DNA of 20,776 bases from assembly GCA_944385455.1 (NCBI GenBank), contig CALWXI010000168.1:1-20776 (forward strand). The letters run 5' to 3'. The stretch is from an uncultured Oscillospiraceae bacterium (lineage in GTDB: Bacteria; Bacillota; Clostridia; Oscillospirales; Oscillospiraceae). Each line of letters opens with the position of its first letter. Within the stretch, counting starts at the first letter, position 1. Of this stretch, positions 1 through 8,525 are shown piece after piece. The position numbers and the translations under genes were made by a program. The notes below the pieces were generated by a model. The model ran no database searches and had not been told where the DNA came from. It saw only the letters and a program-made list of their open reading frames with translations.

Positions 1-1356
1 CAGATCAAGGCCAACTTCGACGCCATGGAGGGACAGGCCGTCCGCGTGGCGGGCCGCCTCATGAGCAAGCGCGGCATGGGCAAGGTCAGCTTCTGCGACC
101 TCCAGGACCGGGACGGCCGCATCCAGCTCTACGCCCGTCAGGACGAGATGGATGAGGAGGTCTACAAGCAGTTCAAGAAGTACGACATCGGTGACATCGT
201 CGGCGTGGAGGGCGAGGTGTTCCGCACCCAGCGGGGCGAGATGAGCGTCCGGGCGAAGAACATCATCCTGCTCTCCAAGGCCCTGCTGCCCCTGCCGGAG
301 AAGTTCCACGGCCTGACCAACACGGAACTGCGCTACCGTCAGCGCTACGTGGATCTCACCGTCAACCCCGAGGTGAAGCAGAAATTCATCATCCGTTCAC
401 GGTTTATCAAGCACGTCCGGGATTTCATGGATGCCCGCGGTTATATGGAGGTGGAGACCCCCGTTCTCAACACCATCTCCGGCGGCGCCACCGCCCGGCC
501 CTTCATCACCCACCATAACACGCTGGATATCGACATGTACATGCGCATCGCCACGGAGCTGCCCCTCAAGCGGCTCATCGTGGGCGGCATGGACCGGGTG
601 TACGAGATCGGCCGGATCTTCCGCAACGAGGGCATGGACCCCAAGCACAACCCTGAGTTCACCACCATTGAGCTCTATCAGGCCTATGCCGATTTCAACG
701 ACATGATGGATCTTTTTGAGGACCTGCTGTCCTCCGCCGCCCAGAAGATTCTGGGGACTTACCAGGTGGAGTGGCAGGGAGAGAAGATCGACCTGACCCC
801 CGGCTGGCCCCGGATGCCCATGCACGAGGCCGTCAAGCAGTACTGCGGCATCGACTTTATGGCCATTTCCTCCGACGAGGAGGCTGTGGCCGCCGCCAAA
901 TCCATCGGCGTGGAGCTGCCTGAGACCGCCGACAAGACCTGGGGCAACGCCCTGTACGAGTGCTTTGACCAGCGGGTGGAGGAGAAGCTCATCCAGCCCA
1001 CCTTCATCACCATGCATCCGGTGGATGTGTCTCCCCTGGCCAAGCGGTCTCCCAGCGATCCGCGCCTCACGGAGCGCTTCGAGCTGTTCATCTGCCGCAG
1101 TGAGATGGGCAACGCCTTCTCCGAGCTCAACGATCCCATCGACCAGCGCCAGCGCTTCCAGAAGCAGGTGGAGATGCGGGACAAGGGCGACGAGGAGGCC
1201 GGCATGATGGACGAGGATTTCCTCACCGCTCTGGAGTACGGCCTGCCCCCCACGGGCGGCCTGGGTATCGGCATCGACCGGTGCGTCATGCTGCTCACCG
1301 GGGCGGATACCATCCGGGAAGTGATCCTCTTCCCCACCATGAAGCCCTTGGATTGA
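1..1356 (+). CDS. lysS: Lysyl-tRNA synthetase, class II (5' end outside window)
   Basis: Cytoplasmic enzyme that charges tRNA-Lys with lysine at the cost of ATP. The reading frame is open from base 1, so the first ATG at 25 is internal. The visible part is 451 residues against about 490-500 for the family, so roughly 50 N-terminal residues are missing. An OB-fold anticodon-binding domain comes first (VRVAGRLMSKRGMGKVSF). The class II catalytic core follows: motif 1 around GYMEVETPVL, motif 2 as FRNEGMDPKHNPEFT, and motif 3 as GLGIGIDRCVMLLTG near the C-terminus, ending in the usual LFPTMKP. It stops at TGA 1354-1356. The next gene begins 95 bases later, after two hairpins, so it may be the last gene of its transcript. 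Identification is firm; the LysU/LysS distinction cannot be made from sequence. Confidence 0.97.
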   Translation, partial: QIKANFDAMEGQAVRVAGRLMSKRGMGKVSFCDLQDRDGRIQLYARQDEMDEEVYKQFKKYDIGDIVGVEGEVFRTQRGEMSVRAKNIILLSKALLPLPEKFHGLTNTELRYRQRYVDLTVNPEVKQKFIIRSRFIKHVRDFMDARGYMEVETPVLNTISGGATARPFITHHNTLDIDMYMRIATELPLKRLIVGGMDRVYEIGRIFRNEGMDPKHNPEFTTIELYQAYADFNDMMDLFEDLLSSAAQKILGTYQVEWQGEKIDLTPGWPRMPMHEAVKQYCGIDFMAISSDEEAVAAAKSIGVELPETADKTWGNALYECFDQRVEEKLIQPTFITMHPVDVSPLAKRSPSDPRLTERFELFICRSEMGNAFSELNDPIDQRQRFQKQVEMRDKGDEEAGMMDEDFLTALEYGLPPTGGLGIGIDRCVMLLTGADTIREVILFPTMKPLD

Positions 1357-1364
1357 TTTTCTCC

Positions 1365-1420
1365 GCGGGGACGGCCTGATTGCAGGCCGCCCCGCTTGAC
1401 CGCGTCTGTACGGGACGCGG
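1365..1420 (+). other. Two consecutive hairpins between lysS and the methyltransferase gene
   Basis: The first hairpin pairs 1365-1370 with 1390-1395 and 1372-1378 with 1383-1389. It has one bulged A (1371) and a 4-base loop. The second pairs CCGCGTC at 1400-1406 with GACGCGG at 1414-1420. Neither is followed by a run of T, so they are not classical intrinsic terminators. They could weaken read-through from lysS or protect a 3' end. I saw no convincing promoter in this gap. Confidence 0.4.
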
Positions 1421-1451
1421 CTTACCTGTTTGTTGGAAGGAGGCGGCCGCC

Positions 1452-2228
1452 GTGGAGGCCATCACCAGCCGGACCAATCCCCTGTGCACCCATTTCCGCA
1501 AGCTGGCCTCCTCCCGGGCCTACCGGGAAAAGACCGGCGAGTGCCTGTGCGACAGCCCCAAGCTGCTGCGGGAGGCGGTGCAGTGGGGCCAGACGGTGAC
1601 GGCGGTGCTCTATACCGAAGGGGCGGAGCTGCCGTCCCTGGCCGAAAGCACCCGCGTGGCGCGGGTGCCGGAGCACGTCATGGCGTCCGTCAGTCCCATG
1701 GAAACCCCCCAGGGAGTGGTGTTCTCCTGCCGCAAGGGGCGGACCGATCCGCCGGAGCATCTGGCGCCGGGCCGCTACCTGCTGCTGGACGGCGTCCAGG
1801 ACCCCGGCAACGTGGGCACCATCCTCCGCACCGCCGATGCCTTCGGCTGGACGGTGCTGCTGCTGCCCGGCTGCGCGGACCTCTATAATCCCAAGACCCT
1901 CCGGGCCGGGATGGGGGTCCAGTTCCGCCGGGCATCCTATTGCTGCGCGCTGGACCGGGCGGTGTCTCTGATCCGGGACGCGGGGCTGCCGCTGTACGCC
2001 ACGGCCCTTACCGCCGACACGGCGGACGTGCGGGACGTGGACCTCACGCGCTGCGCCGTGGTCATCGGCAGCGAGGGCCGGGGGATCTCCCAAGCGGCCC
2101 TGGAGGCCTGCGGCCGGACGGTGAAGATCCCCATGGGGGATGCCTGTGAATCCCTCAACGCCGCGGTGGCCGCCGCGGTGGTGCTGTGGGAGGGCGCCCG
2201 GGGAGAGGGGAGGAGCGGCCCATGCTGA
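1452..2228 (+). CDS. TrmH/SpoU-family RNA 2'-O-methyltransferase
   Basis: Predicted SAM-dependent methyltransferase acting on ribose 2'-OH of rRNA or tRNA; the target base cannot be told from sequence. The GTG at 1452 is chosen because GGAAGGAGG (1435-1443) lies 8 bases upstream and the product then begins VEAITSRTNPL, as in the family. A longer frame back to 1380 has no ribosome binding site. The 258-residue product has an N-terminal substrate-binding region (about 1-95) and a SPOUT domain with its three motifs: LDGVQDPGNVGTILRTADAFG-type motif 1, VIGSEGRGIS as motif 2, and KIPMGDACESLNAAVAAAV as motif 3, which forms the SAM-binding knot. It overlaps dprA by 7 bases, suggesting translational coupling. 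Relatives are often annotated RlmB or YsgA-like; no symbol is assigned. Confidence 0.9.
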   Translation: MEAITSRTNPLCTHFRKLASSRAYREKTGECLCDSPKLLREAVQWGQTVTAVLYTEGAELPSLAESTRVARVPEHVMASVSPMETPQGVVFSCRKGRTDPPEHLAPGRYLLLDGVQDPGNVGTILRTADAFGWTVLLLPGCADLYNPKTLRAGMGVQFRRASYCCALDRAVSLIRDAGLPLYATALTADTADVRDVDLTRCAVVIGSEGRGISQAALEACGRTVKIPMGDACESLNAAVAAAVVLWEGARGEGRSGPC

Positions 2229-3424
2229 AAGATTGGCTGTGGCTGGCGGAGCTGCCGGGCCTGACGAATCAGTCCCGGCTGGCGCTGCTGCGCCGGTTTA
2301 CCTCCCCCGAGGAGCTGTATTACGCCGACCCGGAGGAGGCGCTGCGGGTCCACGGCGTCGCCCGGGAGGAGGCGGAGGCCCTGAAGAACAAGGACCTCTC
2401 CGCCGCGGACCGGGTGCTGGCGGACTGCCAGCGGCTGGGTATCCGCATCCTGACCCTGCAGGACGCGGCCTATCCCGGCCGCCTCCGGAACATCTATGAT
2501 CCGCCCTGCCTGCTGTACTGGCGGGGCACGCTCCCCGTCTTTGACGAGGAGGCCGCCGTGGCGGTGGTGGGCACCCGGAGCTGTACGCCCTACGGCATCG
2601 CCTGCGCCGAAAAGCTGGGCTACGGCCTGGGCAGCGGCGGGGCCCTGGTGGTCAGCGGAATGGCCCGGGGCATCGACGCCGCGGCACTGGAGGGCGCGCT
2701 GCGGAGCGGCGGCGCCGTGGCGGGACTGTGCGGCTGCGGGCTGGACGTGTGCTATCCCCGGGAGAACCGCCGCCTCTATGAGGACGTGGCAGCCGTTGGG
2801 GCCCTGATCAGCGAGTATCCTCCGGGCACCGCTCCGCTGGGGCGTCATTTTCCCGCCCGGAACCGGATCCTGGCGGGGCTGAGTGTGGCCGCGCTGGTGG
2901 TGGAGGCTCCGGCCCGCAGCGGCGCGCTCATCACGGCGGAGCTGGCGCTGGAGCAGGGCCGGGATGTGTTTGCCGTGCCCGGCCCCATCGACGCGCCTGC
3001 CAGCGCCGGCTGCAACCGGCTGATCCGGGAGGGCGCCGGACTGGTGTCCGACGCGTGGGATATCCTGCGGGAGTATCAGGAGCGGTTCCCGGCCAAGCTG
3101 CACCTCCCGGAGGACCGGGGAGAGCGCAGGGTCCCGGTGCGCCGGGAGGAGCCGCTGCCGCCGGCCCGGCCTGCGCTGCCGGTGCTGGACCTGCGCCGCG
3201 GCGGCCGGACGCTGACCGGCGACCAGCTGGCGCTGCTGCGTGTCCTTTCGGAGGAGGAGCCGGCAGCGGTGGATGATCTGGTGGAGCGCACCGGCATTCC
3301 CGCCCGCCGGGTGCTCTCGGCGCTGACGGTATTGGAAATGGACGCTCTGGCGCTGCAGCACAGCGGGAAGCGCTACACCCGCGCTGTGACGCTTTTGGAA
3401 GATACGGAATCAACCGCGCCTTGA
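2222..3424 (+). CDS. dprA: DNA-processing protein DprA (Smf)
   Basis: Cytoplasmic single-strand DNA-binding protein that loads RecA on incoming DNA during transformation and is widely kept in non-competent bacteria. The start ATG 2222 has GGGGAGGAG at 2207-2215. The 400-residue product has a helical N-terminal region (about 1-70), then the Rossmann-like Smf core with VVGTRSCTPYG near residue 115, SGMARGIDAAALEGAL near 145, and the conserved GPIDAPASAGCNRLIREGA stretch. A C-terminal winged-helix domain follows (about 330-395, LTGDQLALLRVLSEEEP). It sits 20 bases before topA, the same order as smf-topA in Bacillus subtilis. Between core and winged helix is a charged, proline-rich linker. No damage is visible. 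Function is confident at family level; whether this organism is competent is unknown. Confidence 0.95.
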   Translation: MLKDWLWLAELPGLTNQSRLALLRRFTSPEELYYADPEEALRVHGVAREEAEALKNKDLSAADRVLADCQRLGIRILTLQDAAYPGRLRNIYDPPCLLYWRGTLPVFDEEAAVAVVGTRSCTPYGIACAEKLGYGLGSGGALVVSGMARGIDAAALEGALRSGGAVAGLCGCGLDVCYPRENRRLYEDVAAVGALISEYPPGTAPLGRHFPARNRILAGLSVAALVVEAPARSGALITAELALEQGRDVFAVPGPIDAPASAGCNRLIREGAGLVSDAWDILREYQERFPAKLHLPEDRGERRVPVRREEPLPPARPALPVLDLRRGGRTLTGDQLALLRVLSEEEPAAVDDLVERTGIPARRVLSALTVLEMDALALQHSGKRYTRAVTLLEDTESTAP

Positions 3425-3444
3425 AAGGGCGCCTGGAGGTAACT

Positions 3445-5784
3445 ATGGCAAAGCAGAGCCTGGTCATCGTGGAATCTCCCGCGAAGGCCAAAACCATCGG
3501 CAAATATCTGGGCAAGGACTTTACGGTCAAGGCCTGTATGGGCCACCTGCGGGATCTGCCCAAAAGCACCCTGGGCGTGGATCTGGAGCACGACTTCGAG
3601 CCGGTCTACAAGCCCATCAAGGGCAAGGAGGAGATCATCAGCGACCTGAAGAAGTCCGCCAAGGCGGCGGACATGGTCTATCTTGCCACCGACCCGGACC
3701 GGGAGGGAGAGGCCATCTCCTGGCATCTCAAGCAGCTTTTGTCGCTGCCGGACGACAAGACCCGCCGGGTCACCTTCAATGAGATCACGAAAAAGGTGGT
3801 GCAGGAGAGCATCCGGGAGCCCCGGGACATCGACCAGAACCTGGTGGACGCCCAGCAGGCCCGGCGCATCCTGGACCGCATCGTGGGCTATGAGCTCAGT
3901 CCCCTGCTGTGGAAGAAGATCCGCCGGGGGCTCTCCGCCGGCCGGGTGCAGTCCGTGGCCACCCGGATGGTGGACGACCGGGAGCGGGAGATCGAGGCCT
4001 TCCAGCCGGAGGAGTACTGGACGCTGGACGCCAACCTCCTGGCGGACGGTCCGGCCTTTGCCGCCCGGTATCACGGGAAGGACGGCCGCAAGGCGGAGCT
4101 GAAGTCCGCCGGAGAGGTGGACGCGGTGGTGCGGGAGACGGAAGGCGAGACCTTCCGGGTCAAGAGCGTCAAGCGCACCGACAAGCAGCGCAGCCCCTCT
4201 CCCCCCTTCACCACCTCCACCATGCAGCAGGAGGCCTCCCGGAAGCTGTCCATGACGCCCCGGCGCACCATGGCCATCGCCCAGCAGCTCTATGAGGGCG
4301 TGGACATCGAGGGAGAGGGCACCGTGGGCCTCATCACCTATATGCGTACCGACTCCCTGCGGCTTTCCGAGGAGGCGGTGGCGGCGGCCCGGGATTTCAT
4401 CGTGGGCCGCTACGGCCAGGCATATTATCCCGCCAAGGGACCCAACCAGTACAAGGCCAAGGCCACGGCCCAGGACGCCCACGAGGCCATCCGGCCCAGC
4501 AATGTGAACTGGACGCCGGAGATGCTGAAAAAAGACCTCACCGGAGAGCAGTACCGGCTTTACCGGCTGATCTGGAGCCGGTTCGTGGCCTGCCAGATGG
4601 CCAACGCCGTCTACGACAGCGTGTCCGTGGAGGTGGAGGCGGGGGCATACAGCTTCCGGGCCAGCTCCTCCAGCCTGAAGTTCTCCGGCTACACCGCGGT
4701 GTACGAGGAGGGCAGGGACGAGGAAAAGGAGGAGAAGGAATCTCCCCTGCCCGCCCTGCAGGAGGGACAGACGCTGACTCTGCGGGACTTCTCCCGGGAC
4801 CAGCACTTCACCCAGCCCCCCGCGCATTATACCGATGCCACCTTGATCCGGGCCATGGAGGAGCAGGGCATCGGCCGTCCCTCCACCTATGCCCCCACCG
4901 TGTCCACCATCCTGGACCGGGAGTACGTCATCAAGGAGGGCAAGTACCTGCGCATCACCAATCTGGGCCGGGTGGTGACGGCTTTGATGAAGGAGCGCTT
5001 TTCCGACATCGCGGACCTGAAGTTCACCGCCAATATGGAGCAGCGCCTGGACGCCGTGGAGGAGGGCAAGACCGCCTGGAAGGACGTCCTTCGGGATTTC
5101 TACGGGGATTTTGATCACGACCTCAAGGAGGCCGAGCAGGCCCTGGACGGTGTGCGGATCAAGGTGCCCGATGAGGTCAGCGAGGAGATCTGCCCGGAGT
5201 GCGGGCGGAACCTGGTGATCAAGTCCGGCCGGTTCGGACGCTTCCTGGCCTGCCCCGGGTATCCCGAGTGCAGCTTCACCATGCCGCTGGTGGTGGAGAT
5301 GCCGGGCCGCTGCCCCAAGTGCGGCGGACGCATCATGAAGCGCACCGGCACCAGCAAAAAGACCGGCAAGCAGTATACCTACTACTGCTGCGAGCACACG
5401 AACAGCCGGGACGAGGCGGCCAGGTGCGACTTCATGACCTGGGACGTGCCGGTGAAGGACGATTGTCCGGTGTGCGGCCAGACCATGTTCAAGAAGGCCG
5501 GCAAGGGCTTCCGCAAGCCGTTTTGCATCAACCCTGACTGCGAGAACTTCCTTCCGGAGCACAAGCGGGGCTATCCCAAAAAGCCCGCGGCGGAGAAGCA
5601 GGAGGACGGTACGGCAGCGGAGAGCGCCGCAGCGGAGGAATCCGGCGCGAAGAAGACCGCCGGGAAAAAGACTGCGGAGAAAAAAACCACGGTCAAAAAG
5701 ACTGCCGCCAAGAAGCCGGCGGCGAAAAAGACCATGAAAAAGAGCACGAAAACCACGGCGGAGACCGGCAGCCAGACGGACTGA
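3445..5784 (+). CDS. topA: DNA topoisomerase I (type IA)
   Basis: Relaxes negatively supercoiled DNA by single-strand passage through a 5'-phosphotyrosyl intermediate. ATG 3445 is preceded by GGAGG (3435-3439), so an in-frame TTG at 3421 is discarded. The product is 779 residues. The TOPRIM domain opens with SLVIVESPAKAKTIGKYLG and carries the metal-binding DPDREGE from residue 83. The active-site tyrosine is about residue 299 in GLITYMRTDS. Three C-terminal four-cysteine zinc modules begin near residues 583, 623 and 674. They are followed by a lysine/alanine-rich tail (about 710-779) built of degenerate KKTA/KKPA units, a non-specific DNA-binding extension seen in several high-GC relatives. 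It lies between dprA and trmFO, matching the Bacillus order. Confidence 0.98.
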   Translation: MAKQSLVIVESPAKAKTIGKYLGKDFTVKACMGHLRDLPKSTLGVDLEHDFEPVYKPIKGKEEIISDLKKSAKAADMVYLATDPDREGEAISWHLKQLLSLPDDKTRRVTFNEITKKVVQESIREPRDIDQNLVDAQQARRILDRIVGYELSPLLWKKIRRGLSAGRVQSVATRMVDDREREIEAFQPEEYWTLDANLLADGPAFAARYHGKDGRKAELKSAGEVDAVVRETEGETFRVKSVKRTDKQRSPSPPFTTSTMQQEASRKLSMTPRRTMAIAQQLYEGVDIEGEGTVGLITYMRTDSLRLSEEAVAAARDFIVGRYGQAYYPAKGPNQYKAKATAQDAHEAIRPSNVNWTPEMLKKDLTGEQYRLYRLIWSRFVACQMANAVYDSVSVEVEAGAYSFRASSSSLKFSGYTAVYEEGRDEEKEEKESPLPALQEGQTLTLRDFSRDQHFTQPPAHYTDATLIRAMEEQGIGRPSTYAPTVSTILDREYVIKEGKYLRITNLGRVVTALMKERFSDIADLKFTANMEQRLDAVEEGKTAWKDVLRDFYGDFDHDLKEAEQALDGVRIKVPDEVSEEICPECGRNLVIKSGRFGRFLACPGYPECSFTMPLVVEMPGRCPKCGGRIMKRTGTSKKTGKQYTYYCCEHTNSRDEAARCDFMTWDVPVKDDCPVCGQTMFKKAGKGFRKPFCINPDCENFLPEHKRGYPKKPAAEKQEDGTAAESAAAEESGAKKTAGKKTAEKKTTVKKTAAKKPAAKKTMKKSTKTTAETGSQTD

Positions 5785-5813
5785 GCCGGCCTGCCGGCAG
5801 AGCGGAGGAAATG

Positions 5814-7121
5814 ATGGAAGTGACCGTAATCGGCGCGGGTCTGGCAGGCAGCGAGTGCGCCTGGCAGCTGGCCCGGCGGGGCGTCCGGGTGACGCTCCGG
5901 GAGATGAAGCCGGAAAAGCGCACCCCCGCCCACGTGACGGATGATTTCGCGGAGCTTTGCTGCTCCAACTCCCTGCGCAGCGACCAGCTGGAAAACGCGG
6001 TGGGCCTTTTGAAGGAGGAGCTGCGGCGGCTGGGGTCCCTGATCCTCCGCTGTGCCGATGAGACCCGGGTGGAGGCGGGCGGCGCCCTGGCGGTGGACCG
6101 CCACGGCTTTGCCGCCCTGGTGACGCAGCGCCTGCGCAGTCATCCCAACATCACCGTGGCGCCCGGCGAGGTGACGGAGATCCCCGAGGGGGAGGTGGTG
6201 ATCGCCAGCGGCCCCCTGACCTCCGACGCCCTGGCGGAGAAGCTCCAGGCGCTCTTGGGAGAGGACAGCGATCTCCACTTCTACGACGCGGCGGCGCCGC
6301 TGGTGTCCGCCGAGAGCGTGGACATGGACAAGGCCTGGATGGGCTCCCGGTACGGCAAGGGCACGGCGGACTACGTGAACTGCCCCATGACGGAGGCGGA
6401 GTACGACGCGTTCTGGCAGGCCCTCACCACCGCCCAGGAGGCGGAGGTCCACGGCTTTGAGGACAAGAAGGTGTTCGAGGGCTGCATGCCCGTGGAGGTG
6501 ATGGCCCGCCGGGGCCACGATACGCTCTGCTACGGCCCCCTGAAGCCCCGGGGGCTGACGGACCCCCGCACCGGGAAAGAGCCCTACGCCGTGGTGCAGC
6601 TGCGGCGGGACAACGCCCAGGGCAGCGTGTACAATCTGGTGGGCTTCCAGACCCACCTGCGCTTTCCGGAGCAGAAGCGGGTCTTTTCCATGATCCCCGC
6701 CCTCCACGACGCGGAATTCCTGCGCTACGGCGTCATGCACCGCAACACCTTTTTGAATTCCCCCCGGCTGCTGGACCGGTACTACCGGCTCAAATCCTGC
6801 CCCCGGATCTCCTTCGCCGGCCAGATGACCGGCGTGGAGGGGTATGTGGAGTCCGCGGCCAGCGGCTTTCTGGTGGGGGTGGAGACCGCCCGGCGCCTTC
6901 AGGGGCTGCCCCCGGTGGACTTTCCCCGGGAAACGGCCATCGGCGCTTTGGGGCTGTATGTGTCCAACCCCACCGTGGCGTCCTTCCAGCCCATGAACAT
7001 CAACTTCGGCATCATGCCGCCCCTGGACCACCGGGTCAAGGGGAAGCGGAATAAAAACGCGGAGCTGTCGGCACGGTCCCTGGCCGTCATCGGCGCTTTG
7101 CAGAAGGAGGTCCTTCCATGA
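5814..7121 (+). CDS. trmFO: Methylenetetrahydrofolate-tRNA-(uracil-5-)-methyltransferase TrmFO
   Basis: Flavoprotein that makes 5-methyluridine at position 54 of tRNA using methylene-THF as carbon donor. Two ATGs are adjacent (5811 and 5814). GGAGG at 5804-5808 leaves only 2 bases before the first but 5 before the second, and family members begin at the second, so 5814 is chosen (435 residues). The FAD-binding GxGxxG appears as VIGAGLAGSECAWQLA at the N-terminus, followed by the family signature CCSNSLRSDQLENAVGLLKEE. Later signatures are GLTDPRTG, YNLVGFQTHLRFPEQKRVF, GQMTGVEGYVESAASG and NINFGIMPPL. It follows topA by 29 bases and overlaps plsX by 4 bases (ATGA), so it is part of the same transcript. 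Bacillus has xerC/codV next; here a lipid block is joined instead. Confidence 0.97.
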   Translation: MEVTVIGAGLAGSECAWQLARRGVRVTLREMKPEKRTPAHVTDDFAELCCSNSLRSDQLENAVGLLKEELRRLGSLILRCADETRVEAGGALAVDRHGFAALVTQRLRSHPNITVAPGEVTEIPEGEVVIASGPLTSDALAEKLQALLGEDSDLHFYDAAAPLVSAESVDMDKAWMGSRYGKGTADYVNCPMTEAEYDAFWQALTTAQEAEVHGFEDKKVFEGCMPVEVMARRGHDTLCYGPLKPRGLTDPRTGKEPYAVVQLRRDNAQGSVYNLVGFQTHLRFPEQKRVFSMIPALHDAEFLRYGVMHRNTFLNSPRLLDRYYRLKSCPRISFAGQMTGVEGYVESAASGFLVGVETARRLQGLPPVDFPRETAIGALGLYVSNPTVASFQPMNINFGIMPPLDHRVKGKRNKNAELSARSLAVIGALQKEVLP

Positions 7122-8152
7122 AGATCATCGTAGACGCAATGGGCGGCGACAACGCCCCCCAGGCCCTGGTCCAGGGCGCGCTGGAGGCCCACAGGCTCCA
7201 CGGGGTGGAGATCATCCTGGTGGGCCGGGCGGAGGAGGTGCTGCGGGCCGTGGAGGCCTGCGGTGAAAAGACCCTGCCCGCCGGTGTGGAGGTCCGGGAC
7301 GCCCGGGAGGTGGTGGAGATCGCCGACGATCCCGCCACGGCTTTCAAGGTGAAGAAGGATTCCTCCCTCACCGTGGGACTGACCCTTTTGAAGGAGGGGG
7401 CGGGAGACGCCTTCGCCTCGGCCGGGTCCACCGGCGCGCTGCTCTCCGGCGCCACGCTGCTGGTCAAGCGCATCCGCGGCATCCGCCGGGCGGCCATGGG
7501 GCCGGTGTTCCCCACCGCCGCGGGACAGGCCATCCTCTGCGACTGCGGCGCCAACGCCGAGTGCACACCGGAGTATCTGCTGCAGTTCGCGTATCTGGGC
7601 AGCTACTATGCCAAGCGGGTGCTGGGCGTGGCGGAGCCCCGGGTGGGCCTTCTGAACATCGGCGCCGAGGCGGAAAAGGGCGACACCCTGCGCCATGAGG
7701 CCTACGCCCTGCTCCGGGAGGCGGACGCGGCGGGCCGCATCCGCTTCGTGGGCAACATCGAGGCCAACACCGCCATGGAGGGCCAGGCCGACGTGGTGGT
7801 GGCCGACGGCTTTTCCGGCAACATCATGCTCAAGTGCATGGAGGGTACCAGCGGCTTTTTGCTGCACCAGCTCAAGTCTGTGTTTTTGTCCAGTCTCCTC
7901 ACCAAGCTGGGGGCGCTGCTCGTCAAGAGGGACCTGGGCGCCCTGAAGAAAGAGCTGGATCCCCGGGAGAGCGGCGGGACCCCCTTCCTGGGCATCAGCC
8001 GCCCCGTCATCAAGGCGCACGGCTCCTCCGACGCCCGGGCGGTTTGCAATGCCATTCTCCGGGCCAAGGAGTATGCCGAAAGCGGATTCATCGCGGACGT
8101 GGAGGCCAATGCGGCGCTGATGCGGGTGGAGCGCCCGGCAGAAAAAGCGTAA
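7118..8152 (+). CDS. plsX: Phosphate acyltransferase PlsX
   Basis: Peripheral membrane enzyme that converts acyl-ACP to acyl-phosphate, the donor used by PlsY to start phospholipid synthesis. ATG 7118 overlaps the trmFO stop (ATGA), with GGAGG about 8 bases upstream. The 344-residue product begins IIVDAMGGDNAP, the PlsX hallmark, and contains AGSTGALLSGATLLVKRI, RPVIKAHGSSDARA and the NIGAEAEKGD segment. Length is normal (330-350). It is followed by acpP, which makes its co-substrate carrier, and then rnc. This is the Bacillus plsX-(fabD-fabG)-acpA-rncS order with the fab genes absent. The gene ends in TAA 8150-8152, just before the acpP promoter. Confidence 0.97.
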   Translation: MKIIVDAMGGDNAPQALVQGALEAHRLHGVEIILVGRAEEVLRAVEACGEKTLPAGVEVRDAREVVEIADDPATAFKVKKDSSLTVGLTLLKEGAGDAFASAGSTGALLSGATLLVKRIRGIRRAAMGPVFPTAAGQAILCDCGANAECTPEYLLQFAYLGSYYAKRVLGVAEPRVGLLNIGAEAEKGDTLRHEAYALLREADAAGRIRFVGNIEANTAMEGQADVVVADGFSGNIMLKCMEGTSGFLLHQLKSVFLSSLLTKLGALLVKRDLGALKKELDPRESGGTPFLGISRPVIKAHGSSDARAVCNAILRAKEYAESGFIADVEANAALMRVERPAEKA

Positions 8153-8158
8153 ACCCCC

Positions 8159-8188
8159 TTGACAGACGCGCGCCTCTTGCCGTATGAT
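8159..8188 (+). promoter_or_regulatory. Promoter of acpP
   Basis: A consensus -35 TTGACA lies at 8159-8164 and a -10 TATGAT at 8183-8188, with an 18-base spacer. This predicts a start near 8195 and a leader of about 30 bases. It begins 7 bases after the plsX stop, so acpP can be transcribed at high level apart from the upstream run, as expected for an abundant carrier protein. Confidence 0.85.
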
Positions 8189-8225
8189 TACCCCAACAAG
8201 GACAACGAGTCAAGGAGTGAGGATC

Positions 8226-8471
8226 ATGTCGGTGGAAGAGATCTTCCAGACCATGCGGGATCTGGTGGCGGAGCAGTTCGCTCTGGAGCCGGATGAGGTG
8301 ACCATGGATACGGACTTTGACCGGGACCTGGGCGCCGACTCCGTGGATGTGGTGGAGCTGGTCATGGCCATGGAGGAGGAGTTCGAGATCGGGGAGATCC
8401 CGGAGGAAGAACTGGGCGCTCTGAAGACTGTGGGCGACGCGGTGAACTACATCGCCGGAAAGCAGAAATAA
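8226..8471 (+). CDS. acpP: Acyl carrier protein
   Basis: Small acidic protein that carries fatty-acyl intermediates on a 4'-phosphopantetheine arm. ATG 8226 is preceded by AAGGAG (8212-8217) with an 8-base spacer. A longer frame from 8184 would begin inside the -10 element and is rejected. The 81-residue product has the attachment site as DLGADSVDVVEL, with the modified serine at about residue 39, then the recognition helix with VMAMEEEFEIGEIPEEE. Charge and length are typical. It has its own promoter upstream and a terminator right after its TAA, so it is probably a monocistronic unit between plsX and rnc. Its partners here are PlsX and, elsewhere, the fatty acid synthase enzymes. Confidence 0.97.
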   Translation: MSVEEIFQTMRDLVAEQFALEPDEVTMDTDFDRDLGADSVDVVELVMAMEEEFEIGEIPEEELGALKTVGDAVNYIAGKQK

Positions 8472-8480
8472 ACACGAAAG

Positions 8481-8512
8481 GGAAGCCCCGCGATGGCGCG
8501 GGGCTTCCTTTT
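8481..8512 (+). terminator. Intrinsic terminator after acpP
   Basis: A perfect 12-base-pair stem joins GGAAGCCCCGCG (8481-8492) and CGCGGGGCTTCC (8497-8508) around a 4-base loop, followed by TTTT. The upstream AAAG can extend the stem into the T run. It lies only 14 bases before the rnc start codon, so some read-through is likely needed for rnc, or rnc has a promoter I cannot see. Confidence 0.9.
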
Positions 8513-8525
8513 GGAGAGGACCGTC

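Noticed and set aside
1396..1424. Promoter for the methyltransferase-dprA-topA run
   Set aside because: TTGACC is present, but no acceptable -10 follows at 16-18 bases.
3373..5562. Minus-strand frame of 729 codons opposite topA
   Set aside because: Shadow of topA in GC-rich DNA, with a repetitive hydrophobic/His-rich translation.
5785..5810. GCCGGCCTGCCGGC between topA and trmFO as a terminator
   Set aside because: The stem is too short, no T run follows, and it sits within a closely spaced gene run.
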